50,623 bases of DNA from Desulfobulbaceae bacterium. Its GTDB lineage: Bacteria; Desulfobacterota; Desulfobulbia; Desulfobulbales; Desulfocapsaceae. How positions within the stretch are numbered: position 1 is the first letter of the stretch; each line of letters begins with the position of its first letter. The notes beneath the pieces are model-generated. The model was not told the DNA's origin. It searched no databases and worked only from the letters and a program-made list of their open reading frames with translations. Shown in pieces: positions 8,257-16,256 of the stretch. Where the stretch lies: the NCBI GenBank assembly GCA_026988015.1, contig JALSMA010000037.1, positions 1-50,623 of the forward strand. Reading direction: 5' to 3'. The position numbers and the translations under genes are program-made.

Positions 8257-10524
8257 ATGAACACATCGGTTGATTCCACCCCCGCTTTTATTGAAGCCAC
8301 ATATAAGAAGATGAACGCAAACATTGCAATCATTCGCCAACGTCTTGGCCGTGCCCTGACCTATGGAGAAAAGATTCTTTATGGCCATCTCGACAATGCC
8401 ACATCCGCCGAACTTAACCCTGGAACCTCCTACATAAAAACACGACCTGATCGCATTGCCCTTCAGGATGCCACAGCCCAAATGGCCGTGCTCCAGTTCA
8501 TGCTCGCTGACAAAGATGAGGCAGCTGTGCCGGTAACCGTTCACTGTGACCATCTTATCCGTGCCCACAAAGGTGCAGAAAGCGACCTCAACATTGCCAA
8601 AACCGAGAACAAAGAGGTGTATGATTTTCTCTCATCAGCATCACAGCGTTACGGGTTCGGCTGCTGGATGCCTGGTGCAGGTATTATCCATCAGGTGGTT
8701 ATTGAGCAGTACGGATTTCCCGGGCTAATGATGCTTGGCACTGACTCACACACTCCAAATGCTGGTGGCCTTGGTGCCTTCGCCTCCGGCGTAGGCGGTG
8801 CAGATGCTGTGGATGTAATGGTTGGCCTTCCCTGGGAGGTACTGCATCCCAAATTTATCGGTGTTCACCTCACCGGTGAACTGCACGGATGGGCAGCTCC
8901 CAAAGATGTTATCCTGTACCTCCTGGGTAAGATCACCTGCTCCGGTGGCACTAACAGGGTCTTTGAATACTTTGGTTCTGGAGCCGACTCCATCTCCTGT
9001 ACCGGGAAGGCAACTATCTGTAATATGGGCGCAGAGTTCGGTGCAACCACATCCACCTTCCCATACGACAAGCACATGGCCACATTCCTCGCTGCCTGTA
9101 ACCGGGAGGATGTTGTTACAGTCACTGACAAATACAAACATCTGCTTCGGGCTGACGATGAGGTGCTTAAAAATCCTGAAAAATATTTCGAACAAGTAAT
9201 TGAAGTTGATCTGTCCACTCTCGAACCACATCTGGTCGGCCCCCATTCACCCGACCGTGCATCAACAGTTTCCAACATGGCTGACTATGTGGAAAAAGGT
9301 GACCATCCTGAAAATGTAACCTATGCCTTGGTGGGATCATGCACAAACTCCTCCTATGAAGATATGGGCCGGATAACTGCCATGGCTGAACAAATAACAG
9401 CCAAAGGCGTTAAGCTGAAAATCCCCATGCTCATAACACCGGGCTCAGAGCAGATCCGAGCCACCATTGAACGCGATGGACAGCTCGCAAAACTCGAAGC
9501 AATTGGTGCAACTCTGCTGGCCAACGCCTGTGGTCCCTGCATCGGACAGTGGAGCAGAGAGGGGATAGAAGATGGCTTCCGCAACTCTATTGTCACCTCC
9601 TACAACCGAAATTTCCCCAAAAGAAACGATGGCAACTCAGGAACCAGTGGTTTCATAGGAAGCCCGGAAACCTGTTTTTCCTATGCAATGACTGGAACTT
9701 TCAGCATAAACCCCTTCACCGCCGAATACACTGCTGCAGATGGAAGTAGCTTCACCCTGAAGCCTCCCGGGAAAGTACCTGAAGTACCAGATGGAAAACT
9801 CGTGCAGGATAAGAGTGGCTTCCTTGCTCCCATAACTGAAAACTCCAGCATCACAGTTCAAGTGTCCCCTGACTCGGAACGACTTGCTCTGCTTACCCCC
9901 TTCGATAAATGGGATGGCCATGACTTCTCCGGGCTACGCCTGCTACTCAAGGCACAGGGTAAATGTACCACCGATCACATCTCCCCTGCCGGCCCCTGGC
10001 TCCGTTTCAGAGGGCACCTTGACAATATTTCCGGCAACATGTTCAGCGGTGCTGTCAATGCTTTCACAGGAGAACCTGGTATTGGGAAAAACCAGATCAG
10101 TGGTGACATGCAGCCTTACAACGAGATCGCACGTGCTTATACTTCCGTTGGCGACAACTGGGTTGTTATTGGTGACACCAACTACGGAGAAGGTTCTTCA
10201 AGAGAGCACGCAGCCATGTGCCCACGCCACATGGGGGGACGTGCTGTGATCACCCGCTCTTTTGCTCGTATCCATGAGACTAACCTCAAGAAACAGGGCA
10301 TTCTGCCACTCACCTTTGCAGATCCTGCAGACTATGATCTTGTCCAGGAGGGTGATCAGATTGATCTTACCGGAATCACTGAGATAGCACCAGGTTCCAC
10401 TGTCACAGCATACTTCAACCACGATGATGGTACAGCCTCTGAGGTCATTTTAAATCACTCGCTGAACAGCGAGCAGATCGACTGGTTCAAGGCAGGCTCA
10501 GCCCTAAACTTTTTACGGAAATAA
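8257..10524 (+). CDS. Aconitate hydratase (mitochondrial-type)
   Basis: A 755-residue aconitase converting citrate to isocitrate through a [4Fe-4S] cluster. The cluster Cys residues are in GSCTNSSYEDM and in NACGPCIGQW. Substrate-loop motifs include GTDSHTPNAGGLG and, in the swivel domain after about residue 560, GEGSSREHAAMCPRHMGG. The length fits mitochondrial-type aconitase rather than the ~890-residue AcnA or AcnB. In an anaerobe it can serve the oxidative or reductive TCA cycle or only glutamate synthesis; the window does not show which. A hairpin 28 bases after the stop can end transcription in either direction. Confidence 0.95.
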   Translation: MNTSVDSTPAFIEATYKKMNANIAIIRQRLGRALTYGEKILYGHLDNATSAELNPGTSYIKTRPDRIALQDATAQMAVLQFMLADKDEAAVPVTVHCDHLIRAHKGAESDLNIAKTENKEVYDFLSSASQRYGFGCWMPGAGIIHQVVIEQYGFPGLMMLGTDSHTPNAGGLGAFASGVGGADAVDVMVGLPWEVLHPKFIGVHLTGELHGWAAPKDVILYLLGKITCSGGTNRVFEYFGSGADSISCTGKATICNMGAEFGATTSTFPYDKHMATFLAACNREDVVTVTDKYKHLLRADDEVLKNPEKYFEQVIEVDLSTLEPHLVGPHSPDRASTVSNMADYVEKGDHPENVTYALVGSCTNSSYEDMGRITAMAEQITAKGVKLKIPMLITPGSEQIRATIERDGQLAKLEAIGATLLANACGPCIGQWSREGIEDGFRNSIVTSYNRNFPKRNDGNSGTSGFIGSPETCFSYAMTGTFSINPFTAEYTAADGSSFTLKPPGKVPEVPDGKLVQDKSGFLAPITENSSITVQVSPDSERLALLTPFDKWDGHDFSGLRLLLKAQGKCTTDHISPAGPWLRFRGHLDNISGNMFSGAVNAFTGEPGIGKNQISGDMQPYNEIARAYTSVGDNWVVIGDTNYGEGSSREHAAMCPRHMGGRAVITRSFARIHETNLKKQGILPLTFADPADYDLVQEGDQIDLTGITEIAPGSTVTAYFNHDDGTASEVILNHSLNSEQIDWFKAGSALNFLRK

Positions 10525-10551
10525 GGCAAAAAGTGCTCTAACAACAGAAAA

Positions 10552-10579
10552 AAGCCCCCTCAAACAATCAAGGGGGCTT
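10552..10579. terminator. Bidirectional hairpin terminator, copy A
   Basis: AAGCCCCCT (10552-10560) pairs with AGGGGGCTT (10571-10579) around a 10-base loop. On the minus strand it is followed by a run of T, so it ends the PEP-CTERM gene and can also block read-through from aconitase. The same hairpin with the same loop recurs at 11619-11646. Confidence 0.88.
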
Positions 10580-10668
10580 CTCTGAATGCACACTGTTGCT
10601 ATAATATTTGTTTGTTGTTCTATAGTTTACTTTGACCTTAACTTATTAAATCGGAATAACACATTCTA

Positions 10669-11283
10669 TTAGCACATCCCCATTCCTTCCCCGATTTTCT
10701 TTGCTTTTCGCAATTTCCTCCCGACAAGGCCTGCCATACCAACGCCAAACAGCAGCATGGTTGCAGGCTCTGGAATGGGTGAGGTCCCGTATGCCTGCAG
10801 CTCACCAACTGCATACTGGCTATCCCCATCAGTAGCAAAAATTCTCAAATATTGCGCTGTGACACCATTGAAATCTATTGCAGCTAGGTATTCAGAATCA
10901 CCAGATACTGATGACATAGTGTCCATTCCACCATAGATTTCTCCGTCCCAAGCGTCAATAGCTGTAAGAACATTCCAGTTTGTGAAGTCCAAGGAATACT
11001 CAATTCTATAGTAATCGTTATTATCAACGGATACGACGATATCTTCAATTAAAAAAATACCTCCGTAATCCACTGTAAACTGGGGAGGGGTGTAGTACCA
11101 CCAAGTGGTATCACCTCTCCAGTACGAACCTTCGCTTGGTATGATGCCATCAGTCATGTAATCAATATTACTAAACGTGCCTGTACCACTGACGGAGACC
11201 GGGGCAAGCAGAGCAGCATTGGCTGTTCCAAATATCCCGATCATTAATCCTGCAAGTAAAGGTGCTGACAATTTCTTTTTCAT
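10669..11283 (-). CDS. PEP-CTERM-anchored secreted protein with discoidin-like domain
   Basis: A 204-residue exported protein. It has a basic N-terminus and hydrophobic signal peptide (about 1-23) and a beta-rich central domain with the look of an F5/8-type C (discoidin) carbohydrate-binding fold (FTVDYGG, IEYSLDFTNWN, AQYLRIFATDGD, VGELQAYG). The C-terminal sorting signal is complete: IPEPAT, a hydrophobic helix, then the basic run RKLRKAKK. PEP-CTERM proteins are processed by exosortase and tied to exopolysaccharide export; no exosortase lies in this window. The start has a strong ribosome binding site (GGAGGAAAC before ATG). A sigma-54 promoter and paired palindromes lie upstream. Confidence 0.88.
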   Translation of the reverse strand: MKKKLSAPLLAGLMIGIFGTANAALLAPVSVSGTGTFSNIDYMTDGIIPSEGSYWRGDTTWWYYTPPQFTVDYGGIFLIEDIVVSVDNNDYYRIEYSLDFTNWNVLTAIDAWDGEIYGGMDTMSSVSGDSEYLAAIDFNGVTAQYLRIFATDGDSQYAVGELQAYGTSPIPEPATMLLFGVGMAGLVGRKLRKAKKIGEGMGMC

Positions 11284-11298
11284 GTTTCCTCCTGTGTG

Positions 11299-11327
11299 TG
11301 TATAAACGCAACAACCTGTTTAATCAA
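11299..11327 (-). promoter_or_regulatory. Possible sigma-70 promoter of the PEP-CTERM gene
   Basis: On the minus strand TTGATT and TATACA are separated by 17 bases, ending about 15 bases before the start codon. That leaves a very short leader. It overlaps the region where the sigma-54 transcript would begin, so it is the weaker candidate. Confidence 0.35.
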
Positions 11328-11333
11328 CGTTTG

Positions 11334-11350
11334 ATGCAAAATAAATGCCA
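11334..11350 (-). promoter_or_regulatory. Sigma-54 (-24/-12) promoter
   Basis: The minus strand reads TGGCATTTATTTTGCAT. The invariant GG and GC are separated by exactly 10 bases, as required for RpoN, and the flanks match TGGCA...TTGCA. Transcription would start near 11322, about 40 bases before the PEP-CTERM start codon. It needs an enhancer-binding activator, and the paired palindromes at 11440-11476 sit at the expected distance. Confidence 0.75.
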
Positions 11351-11439
11351 TCACTGGCCACGATCAACAGGCGCATTGATTTCACACATCCTTCTTATGA
11401 AACCCAACAGATACTACATAAGAACAAGGGGGAAATTCG

Positions 11440-11476
11440 GTTGATATCAACCTGTTCAACCGGTTGATATCAACCA
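11440..11476. promoter_or_regulatory. Two identical 14-bp palindromes, likely enhancer-binding sites
   Basis: GGTTGATATCAACC occurs at 11440-11453 and again at 11463-11476. Each copy is a perfect palindrome and their centres are 23 bp apart, about two helical turns. They lie about 120-155 bp upstream of the predicted sigma-54 start, the usual place for enhancer sites. The core is TTGATATCAA without the 4-bp spacer of an FNR site, so it is not an FNR box. Confidence 0.7.
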
Positions 11477-11610
11477 CAACCAATATTTTACCCTTCTTTT
11501 CTGATGGCATCGTGAAACTCTCTACCTGCTTCTTTGTGTGCCCTTCAGGAAGTGCCCTTAGAGTACATTTTGCCAAATTGACGCCCCCTGGCGGCAAGAC
11601 GAAATTAAAC

Positions 11611-11646
11611 AAAAAAAAAAGCCCCCTCAAACAATCAAGGGGGCTT
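11611..11646 (-). terminator. nrfA intrinsic terminator, copy B
   Basis: On the minus strand a 9-bp GC-rich stem (arms 11638-11646 and 11619-11627, loop 10 bases) is followed by an uninterrupted run of ten T (11611-11620 on the plus strand as A). It ends the nrfA transcript. Stem and loop are identical to the hairpin at 10552-10579, and the bases beyond the stem are also similar. Confidence 0.9.
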
Positions 11647-11702
11647 CTATAGATGCACAGAGCATCACAATATATTTATTGTTGTTTTACAGCTTATGGC
11701 CC

Positions 11703-13187
11703 TTAGTTTGAATAAGAACTTTTATCACTCATACCTTTACGAGAATCCATATCCAGAAGGCCGTTTTTAACTGCCTGTTTTTCCCACTCTTTCAGCAAAG
11801 TCGCTTTAAACTTCTTCTTTTCCTCTACCAATTTAGCAAGAGGAACGCCCGCAAGGGCCTGCGCCTTCTCTTTTGTAGAAAAGTCCGGTGCCATAAACGC
11901 AATATCACCATATTTCGCCAGAACCTTTACAAGCTTGAGACGAGCTGTCTGGGCGATTTCATTAGCTACCGCCAACAGTCTCAAAGTTTCTTCAGGAGCG
12001 TGAAAAAATGATGCATGGCTGGCAATGGAGTAATCCCAGCGCCACTGGCCATGACGAATATCCTGCAGGATATCTGCCATATCCTCTTCGGTAGCTCCTA
12101 ACTCCCAAGCCTTTCCGGCTTCAAGATGAGCTTTGGCAAGGTTATCCATGGCTATTTCCATTAACTGCTCTTTACGCTGCAGTTTTTGCTCGACCACTGT
12201 GCGAAATTCTTCTTCGGACTGGTCATGGCAACTGAGACAGGTATTGTCTATGTCGTTAAGCGGATTTTGAATGTTGTGGTTTGTGTAAGTCTCTCCATCT
12301 TTAACACTACTTGGCATATGACAATCAGCACAGGACACATCACGTCTTGCATGGATACCGGTTTTGAAAATTTCATAACCAGGATGCTGAGCCTTCAGCA
12401 TAGGAGCTCGACTGATTTTATGGGTCCAGTCTTTAAACTGAATATCATCATAATACGCTTCCATATCCTCTGCAGTAAGCCCGTTATCCCATGGGAAAGT
12501 AACTACTTTGGCAACTTTTTTGTTGCCATCTTTATCCTCCCAAGGGGTCTTTTTAAAATAATACTCAGAGTGACACTGGGCACACACCAGGGAGCGCATA
12601 TCGTTTTCGGTTATTTTATCAAGCTTCACTCCACTTGCCTCGAGTCCCCTCTTAAGATAAGGTCTTGTGAGTGCAATCTTACCGGTCTGGCTGTCATGAC
12701 AATCACCGCATCCAATGGAATTCACAATTTCATCACCATACTTTGCCCATTTTCCTGTGAAAAATTCCAATTCGCCGTCTTTCTCCATCATCCTTGGGAC
12801 ATCTGGTGACTTACAGCTCCAGCAGGCGGTGGGCATCGGACCGGTTATAGGTCCCACAGGTGCTCCGGTGCGCAAAGTGTTGATATTGTCCTGCAAGGCA
12901 TAATAATGTCCCCTAGGGGCATTATAGTCCTTAGCAAAACCATAACCTGCCCAGATAACCGCCAGCTGAGGTTTTTTGTCGAGCATATCAATAATCTGCT
13001 CACTTTGGCTTGTCTGTTTCCAGGAATTGTACTGGAGTGGAAAGTGTTTAGCCCACACCTCATTGCGACTCTCTACTCCCTCTTTTTTTATCATGGTTTC
13101 TGTTTCCGCATGACCATCCGGAACAACCATAAATGAGGTGGTGATGATAAAAGTAGAACTGAGTAGCAAGGCCTTGTGTAATCGCAT
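11703..13187 (-). CDS. nrfA: Cytochrome c nitrite reductase NrfA (ammonia-forming)
   Basis: A 494-residue periplasmic pentaheme enzyme reducing nitrite to ammonium. A signal peptide (about 1-27, ending GHA) precedes the mature protein. Five heme motifs are visible in order: CWSCK (active-site heme with Lys ligand), CGDCH, CAQCH, CADCH and CLSCH. The length and motif set are those of canonical NrfA. The usual membrane electron donor NrfH is not adjacent on either side, so the partner must be encoded elsewhere. The start ATG follows a strong GGAGGAGA site. A GGGGT...ACCCC hairpin (13215-13230) lies in the leader. Confidence 0.96.
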   Translation of the reverse strand: MRLHKALLLSSTFIITTSFMVVPDGHAETETMIKKEGVESRNEVWAKHFPLQYNSWKQTSQSEQIIDMLDKKPQLAVIWAGYGFAKDYNAPRGHYYALQDNINTLRTGAPVGPITGPMPTACWSCKSPDVPRMMEKDGELEFFTGKWAKYGDEIVNSIGCGDCHDSQTGKIALTRPYLKRGLEASGVKLDKITENDMRSLVCAQCHSEYYFKKTPWEDKDGNKKVAKVVTFPWDNGLTAEDMEAYYDDIQFKDWTHKISRAPMLKAQHPGYEIFKTGIHARRDVSCADCHMPSSVKDGETYTNHNIQNPLNDIDNTCLSCHDQSEEEFRTVVEQKLQRKEQLMEIAMDNLAKAHLEAGKAWELGATEEDMADILQDIRHGQWRWDYSIASHASFFHAPEETLRLLAVANEIAQTARLKLVKVLAKYGDIAFMAPDFSTKEKAQALAGVPLAKLVEEKKKFKATLLKEWEKQAVKNGLLDMDSRKGMSDKSSYSN

Positions 13188-13370
13188 CGATAATCTCCTC
13201 CTTTTCAGGTGAACGGGGTGTTATTACCCCAGGTTATAACGTATGTTTTACAGTATAAGTACTCTGTTTGCTTGGTCTTTTTCCCTTATTCCAGATTCAG
13301 GTTGGCCGGAAACATGCAACTGCACCTTCCACGAAACTCTACTAGAGCTAAGATTAGTGTCCCTTCAATC

Positions 13371-13384
13371 AGATTTATAAATCT
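13371..13384. promoter_or_regulatory. Perfect AT-rich palindrome upstream of nrfA
   Basis: AGATTTATAAATCT is its own reverse complement. It lies about 185 bases before the nrfA start and may be an operator for a dimeric regulator. It does not match the FNR/NarP or NsrR patterns I know. Confidence 0.35.
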
Positions 13385-13706
13385 ATGATCAACAGAATAT
13401 CATACCAGATTTCAATTTTCCACCCCTTTATGACACTATCCGCGTATCAAACACACAAAACTGGACATGGAAGGGTTACCGGGTGACGGACACAAACACG
13501 CCAAGAAGACATAGTGAAGCGACAACAGCCAACCTGGGTCCTCTGTCGCGACAGGGAGGCCACCAACAGGCCAGGGCCGGTGGGGGGGCAAATAGACTGC
13601 CAGACAAGGCAAGTTTAATCGACAAGATAAGAATTTATTACCGTTATCAGGAGAAATGCGGAAAAGAATATGACGATAAAAAAGAAAGAAAGGCAGGAAC
13701 TTCAGC

Positions 13707-13749
13707 CCGGTTTCAACCTGGACAGCTCTCACTGTCAGGCTAAAACCGG
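13707..13749. terminator. Two-part hairpin at the end of the oxidative-stress operon
   Basis: An outer stem CCGGTTT (13707-13713) / AAACCGG (13743-13749) encloses an inner stem of CCTG-ACAG and CTGT-CAGG. It lies 31 bases past the stop of the last minus-strand gene (13781). On the minus strand no long T run follows, so it may be a transcript-stabilising or weak terminator structure. Confidence 0.5.
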
Positions 13750-13780
13750 AAAAATCTGAAAAACTATCACCTGCTTTTTA

Positions 13781-14104
13781 TCAATCAGCAGTCCCCATTG
13801 GCCTGCCACAGCAGACAGGTACAGCATCGCCACCTTTCAACTGCATGTACTTATTGCAGGTTGTGCAAATTACAGTACACTCTTCCACGGCTTTATCTTC
13901 AGTGTACACTGTAGTTGAGGCAACACCTTCAATGTGAAACCGTGCAAGATTCTGCTTGGAAGGAATATACTCGCCAATTGCAGTTAAACGCTTATTATCA
14001 GCGGCACAGTCGACAACCACCCGCCAGAGAGTCTCCAGAGAAGCTGTCTCCTGCTCATTTTCCGGTAAAAACTCAACAATATTTTTATCAATTTGTATTT
14101 TCAT
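13781..14104 (-). CDS. Small protein with C-terminal desulforedoxin-like Cys4 site
   Basis: A 107-residue cytosolic protein. The first 70 residues have no recognised motif. The C-terminus has CTTC, then 13 residues on the adjacent Cys pair CCGRPM, the same CxxC...CC pattern as desulforedoxin and the N-terminal domain of desulfoferrodoxin, which binds one Fe(Cys)4. It is the last gene of the oxygen-defence operon, 17 bases after the flavo-diiron protein. A role as redox partner or electron relay is inferred from the site and the context. The start has AAGGAAC six bases upstream. Confidence 0.75.
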   Translation of the reverse strand: MKIQIDKNIVEFLPENEQETASLETLWRVVVDCAADNKRLTAIGEYIPSKQNLARFHIEGVASTTVYTEDKAVEECTVICTTCNKYMQLKGGDAVPVCCGRPMGTAD

Positions 14105-14120
14105 TACAGTTCCTTAATAA

Positions 14121-15323
14121 CTATTCAGCAGATTGTTTTGCTTTCAGTGCCTGTCCAACTCTCTGACCAAGCTCCACACACTGATTCAGATCGGCATCTT
14201 CCGGCACATATTTCACTTTCAGACCATCATCAACCACATCAAACTTCATTTCAGTCATTGCTTCATTGAGTAGTTTTACTGACTCGCCGGACCAACCAAA
14301 GGAGCCAAAAGCGGCACCAATCTTATTCGCAGGTCTCAGTCCACGCATATACATGAGGAAACCAGCCATCCTCGGCAAAAGTCCGTTATTCAAGGTAGGG
14401 CATCCCAGAATAATTGCGGATGCATTCAACACCTCACGCATGACATCGCTGCGATGATTATAACGCAGGTTAAGTAGCTGATAGGAGATCCCCTCATTCT
14501 GCAACCCTGAGCCAACCTCTTTTGCCATAGCTTCAGTGGAGTGCCACATGGTGTCGTATATTATAAGGGCCTTGCCATTCCCTTCATTACTGCTCCACTT
14601 TTCATAGGCCTCAATGGCCATTCCGGGATTACTGCGCCAGATTACACCGTGATCCGGTGCAATCATCTTAATCTTAAGATCCATCTCTTTCACCTTGGCA
14701 ATCAGCTTTTTGACTAGGGGTGAGTAGAGTGTCAGAATATTTGCATAATACTTGGTCAACTCCTCAAGAAGAATGGCCTGATCGACTTCGTCATCAAAGC
14801 GCTCGCTGGTACCAAGATGTTCACCAAAGGCATCTGAAGAAAAAAGAATCTGATCCTCCACCAAGTAGGTAAACATGGAGTCGGGCCAGTGAAGCATCCT
14901 GGTCTCAAGAAAGGAGAGAGTCTTCTTTCCAAGGCTTACATCCTCACCTGGCACGGCGATTTCATAGGGCCAGTCTTCTCTGTGAAAATGCTGCAGCAGG
15001 GCTTTTTCACCCATCTTGGAACAAATGATTTTCTCAGGTTTGACCAGCTCAACTAGATCAGGAAGGCTGCCGGAGTGATCCATCTCCACGTGGTTCACAA
15101 CAATATAATCAATCTTCTCAGGATCTACGATTTCGCTGATCCGAGCAAGCAGATCACCCTTCAGCGATTTTTTCACCGTATCAATCAAAGTGATTTTTTC
15201 ATCCATGATAAGAAAGGCATTATAGGTGGTACCACGATTTGTGGAGTATCCATGAAAATCACGAACATCCCAATCTACGGCACCAACCCAGTACACATTT
15301 TCGGTGAGTTTAACTGGATTCAT
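14121..15323 (-). CDS. roo: Flavo-diiron protein, rubredoxin:oxygen oxidoreductase
   Basis: A 400-residue class A flavodiiron protein that reduces O2 to water (or NO to N2O) with electrons from rubredoxin. The N-terminal metallo-beta-lactamase domain (1-250) carries the diiron ligand motif HVEMDH near residue 80, with further ligands in LHWPDSMF and IAPDHG. The flavodoxin domain (250-390) has the FMN loop IIYDTMWHSTEAMA. There is no fused C-terminal rubredoxin, but a double rubredoxin is encoded upstream in the same operon. The length matches Desulfovibrio ROO/Moorella FprA. Confidence 0.95.
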   Translation of the reverse strand: MNPVKLTENVYWVGAVDWDVRDFHGYSTNRGTTYNAFLIMDEKITLIDTVKKSLKGDLLARISEIVDPEKIDYIVVNHVEMDHSGSLPDLVELVKPEKIICSKMGEKALLQHFHREDWPYEIAVPGEDVSLGKKTLSFLETRMLHWPDSMFTYLVEDQILFSSDAFGEHLGTSERFDDEVDQAILLEELTKYYANILTLYSPLVKKLIAKVKEMDLKIKMIAPDHGVIWRSNPGMAIEAYEKWSSNEGNGKALIIYDTMWHSTEAMAKEVGSGLQNEGISYQLLNLRYNHRSDVMREVLNASAIILGCPTLNNGLLPRMAGFLMYMRGLRPANKIGAAFGSFGWSGESVKLLNEAMTEMKFDVVDDGLKVKYVPEDADLNQCVELGQRVGQALKAKQSAE

Positions 15324-15343
15324 GGCTCAATCCTCCTGCTGAG

Positions 15344-15691
15344 TTAAAAATTTATTATTTTGAAACCGTTTTCAATATATTTCGCCATTCCAGGGTGCCC
15401 TGACATATCACCCAATACTGGAAGGCCTGTTTTTTCTATCTGTTCAAAAACCTGCGTCTTCATCGAGCAGGCCTTGCAGGCACCTTCAATAAGCCCAGCA
15501 TCCATAACTTGCTGATAGAGGCCATGAAGAAAATGTTCCTGCTTCGCTACTTCAGGAATTAATGTGGTGGCCTCACCTTCTATAATAATTTTGCACTCAT
15601 ATCCGGCAGCCTTCATTTCCAGTCCATTTAGCAGGACATGAATGAAACACATGGGCTGGCCCTGAAATGCAACAAGCAGAATCTTTTTCAT
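15344..15691 (-). CDS. DsrE-like small cytosolic protein
   Basis: A 115-residue protein when started at the ATG at 15691; the longer reading to 15751 adds unlikely residues. The N-terminus KKILLVAFQGQPMCF, the ECKIIIEGEAT strand and the late GACKACSMK segment with two Cys fit the DsrE/DsrF-like sulfur-relay fold. The known family members carry persulfides in dissimilatory sulfur metabolism or tRNA thiolation. Its place between rubredoxin and ROO suggests a link between sulfur or thiol redox and oxygen defence; that is inference. Confidence 0.7.
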   Translation of the reverse strand: MKKILLVAFQGQPMCFIHVLLNGLEMKAAGYECKIIIEGEATTLIPEVAKQEHFLHGLYQQVMDAGLIEGACKACSMKTQVFEQIEKTGLPVLGDMSGHPGMAKYIENGFKIINF

Positions 15692-15811
15692 ATTTATACC
15701 AGTTTTTTTAGAATAATCAAGGAGGTGGAACCATACTCGGGTATACCACAATGCACCTGAGTAGCGTTTGAAGACGGGGACTGCCGTGATGGCAACCCCC
15801 GGTAATCTGCA

Positions 15812-16228
15812 TTACATCTCGGAAAATTCTTCCTTGCCTGCACCACAGACAGGACATTCATAATCATCAGGCAGATCATCAAAAGAGGTCCCTGCCGCAA
15901 TTCCTGCAGCATCATCCCCCGCATCAGGATCATATACATAACCGCAAATATCACATCTATATTTTTTCATACCGTTTGATTCTCCTTTTACTTCAGATTT
16001 AGCTGGGGTTGCAGTTGCCGCTGCGTTCTCAGCATGAACAGAACCAGGCCCCGCCAACGGTTTAAACGCCTTTACTGATGCACCGCACACAGGACATCTC
16101 CAGCCATCAGGGAGATCTTTAAACTGGGTCCCTTTTTTTATTTTACCCTTACGATCCCCCTTATCCGGATCGTAAATATAGCCACAGTTCATTGTCTGAC
16201 ACTGATACATCTCTTCTGGTGACGACAT
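15812..16228 (-). CDS. Tandem double-rubredoxin protein
   Basis: A 138-residue protein with two rubredoxin domains. Domain 1 (about 5-55) has Cys residues in [13 protein letters not shown] and WRCPVCGA, so its first pair is spaced CX4C rather than CX2C. Domain 2 (about 88-138) is canonical, with [11 protein letters not shown] and YECPVCGA. An Ala/Pro-rich linker joins them. Rubredoxins carry single electrons to superoxide reductase, rubrerythrin and flavo-diiron proteins, all encoded in this operon. The altered first site may tune its potential. Confidence 0.93.
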   Translation of the reverse strand: MSSPEEMYQCQTMNCGYIYDPDKGDRKGKIKKGTQFKDLPDGWRCPVCGASVKAFKPLAGPGSVHAENAAATATPAKSEVKGESNGMKKYRCDICGYVYDPDAGDDAAGIAAGTSFDDLPDDYECPVCGAGKEEFSEM

Positions 16229-16256
16229 TACTTACTCCTTACCTTAAACATAGTAA

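Larger units (their letters stand above)
13188..13780. other. 593-base intergenic region upstream of nrfA
   Basis: I see no convincing gene. It holds a small hairpin in the nrfA leader (GGGGT 13215-13219 / ACCCC 13226-13230), a perfect 14-bp palindrome AGATTTATAAATCT (13371-13384) about 185 bases upstream of nrfA, and a two-part hairpin at 13707-13749. Candidate promoters are not clear. Open frames on both strands (13483-13743 plus, 13436-13732 minus) have no recognisable domain. Confidence 0.55.

Noticed and set aside
8746-9246. Minus-strand open frame (166 codons)
   Set aside because: Antisense to aconitase; a shadow of its codon bias.
11440-11476. FNR or HcpR binding sites
   Set aside because: The TTGAT/ATCAA halves are directly joined with no 4-base spacer, so they do not fit a Crp/FNR dimer site.
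12186-12809. Plus-strand open frame (207 codons)
   Set aside because: Antisense to nrfA, across heme motifs; no family signature or ribosome binding site.
13260-13330. Sigma-54 promoter before nrfA
   Set aside because: A TGG...TTGCA arrangement is present on the minus strand, but the GG-GC spacing is 11, not 10.
13483-13743. Plus-strand open frame in the nrfA upstream region
   Set aside because: It has GGAAGGG in front of a GTG, but is Gln/Arg/Gly-rich, without domain, and ends in a hairpin; the minus-strand frame at 13436-13732 is no better.
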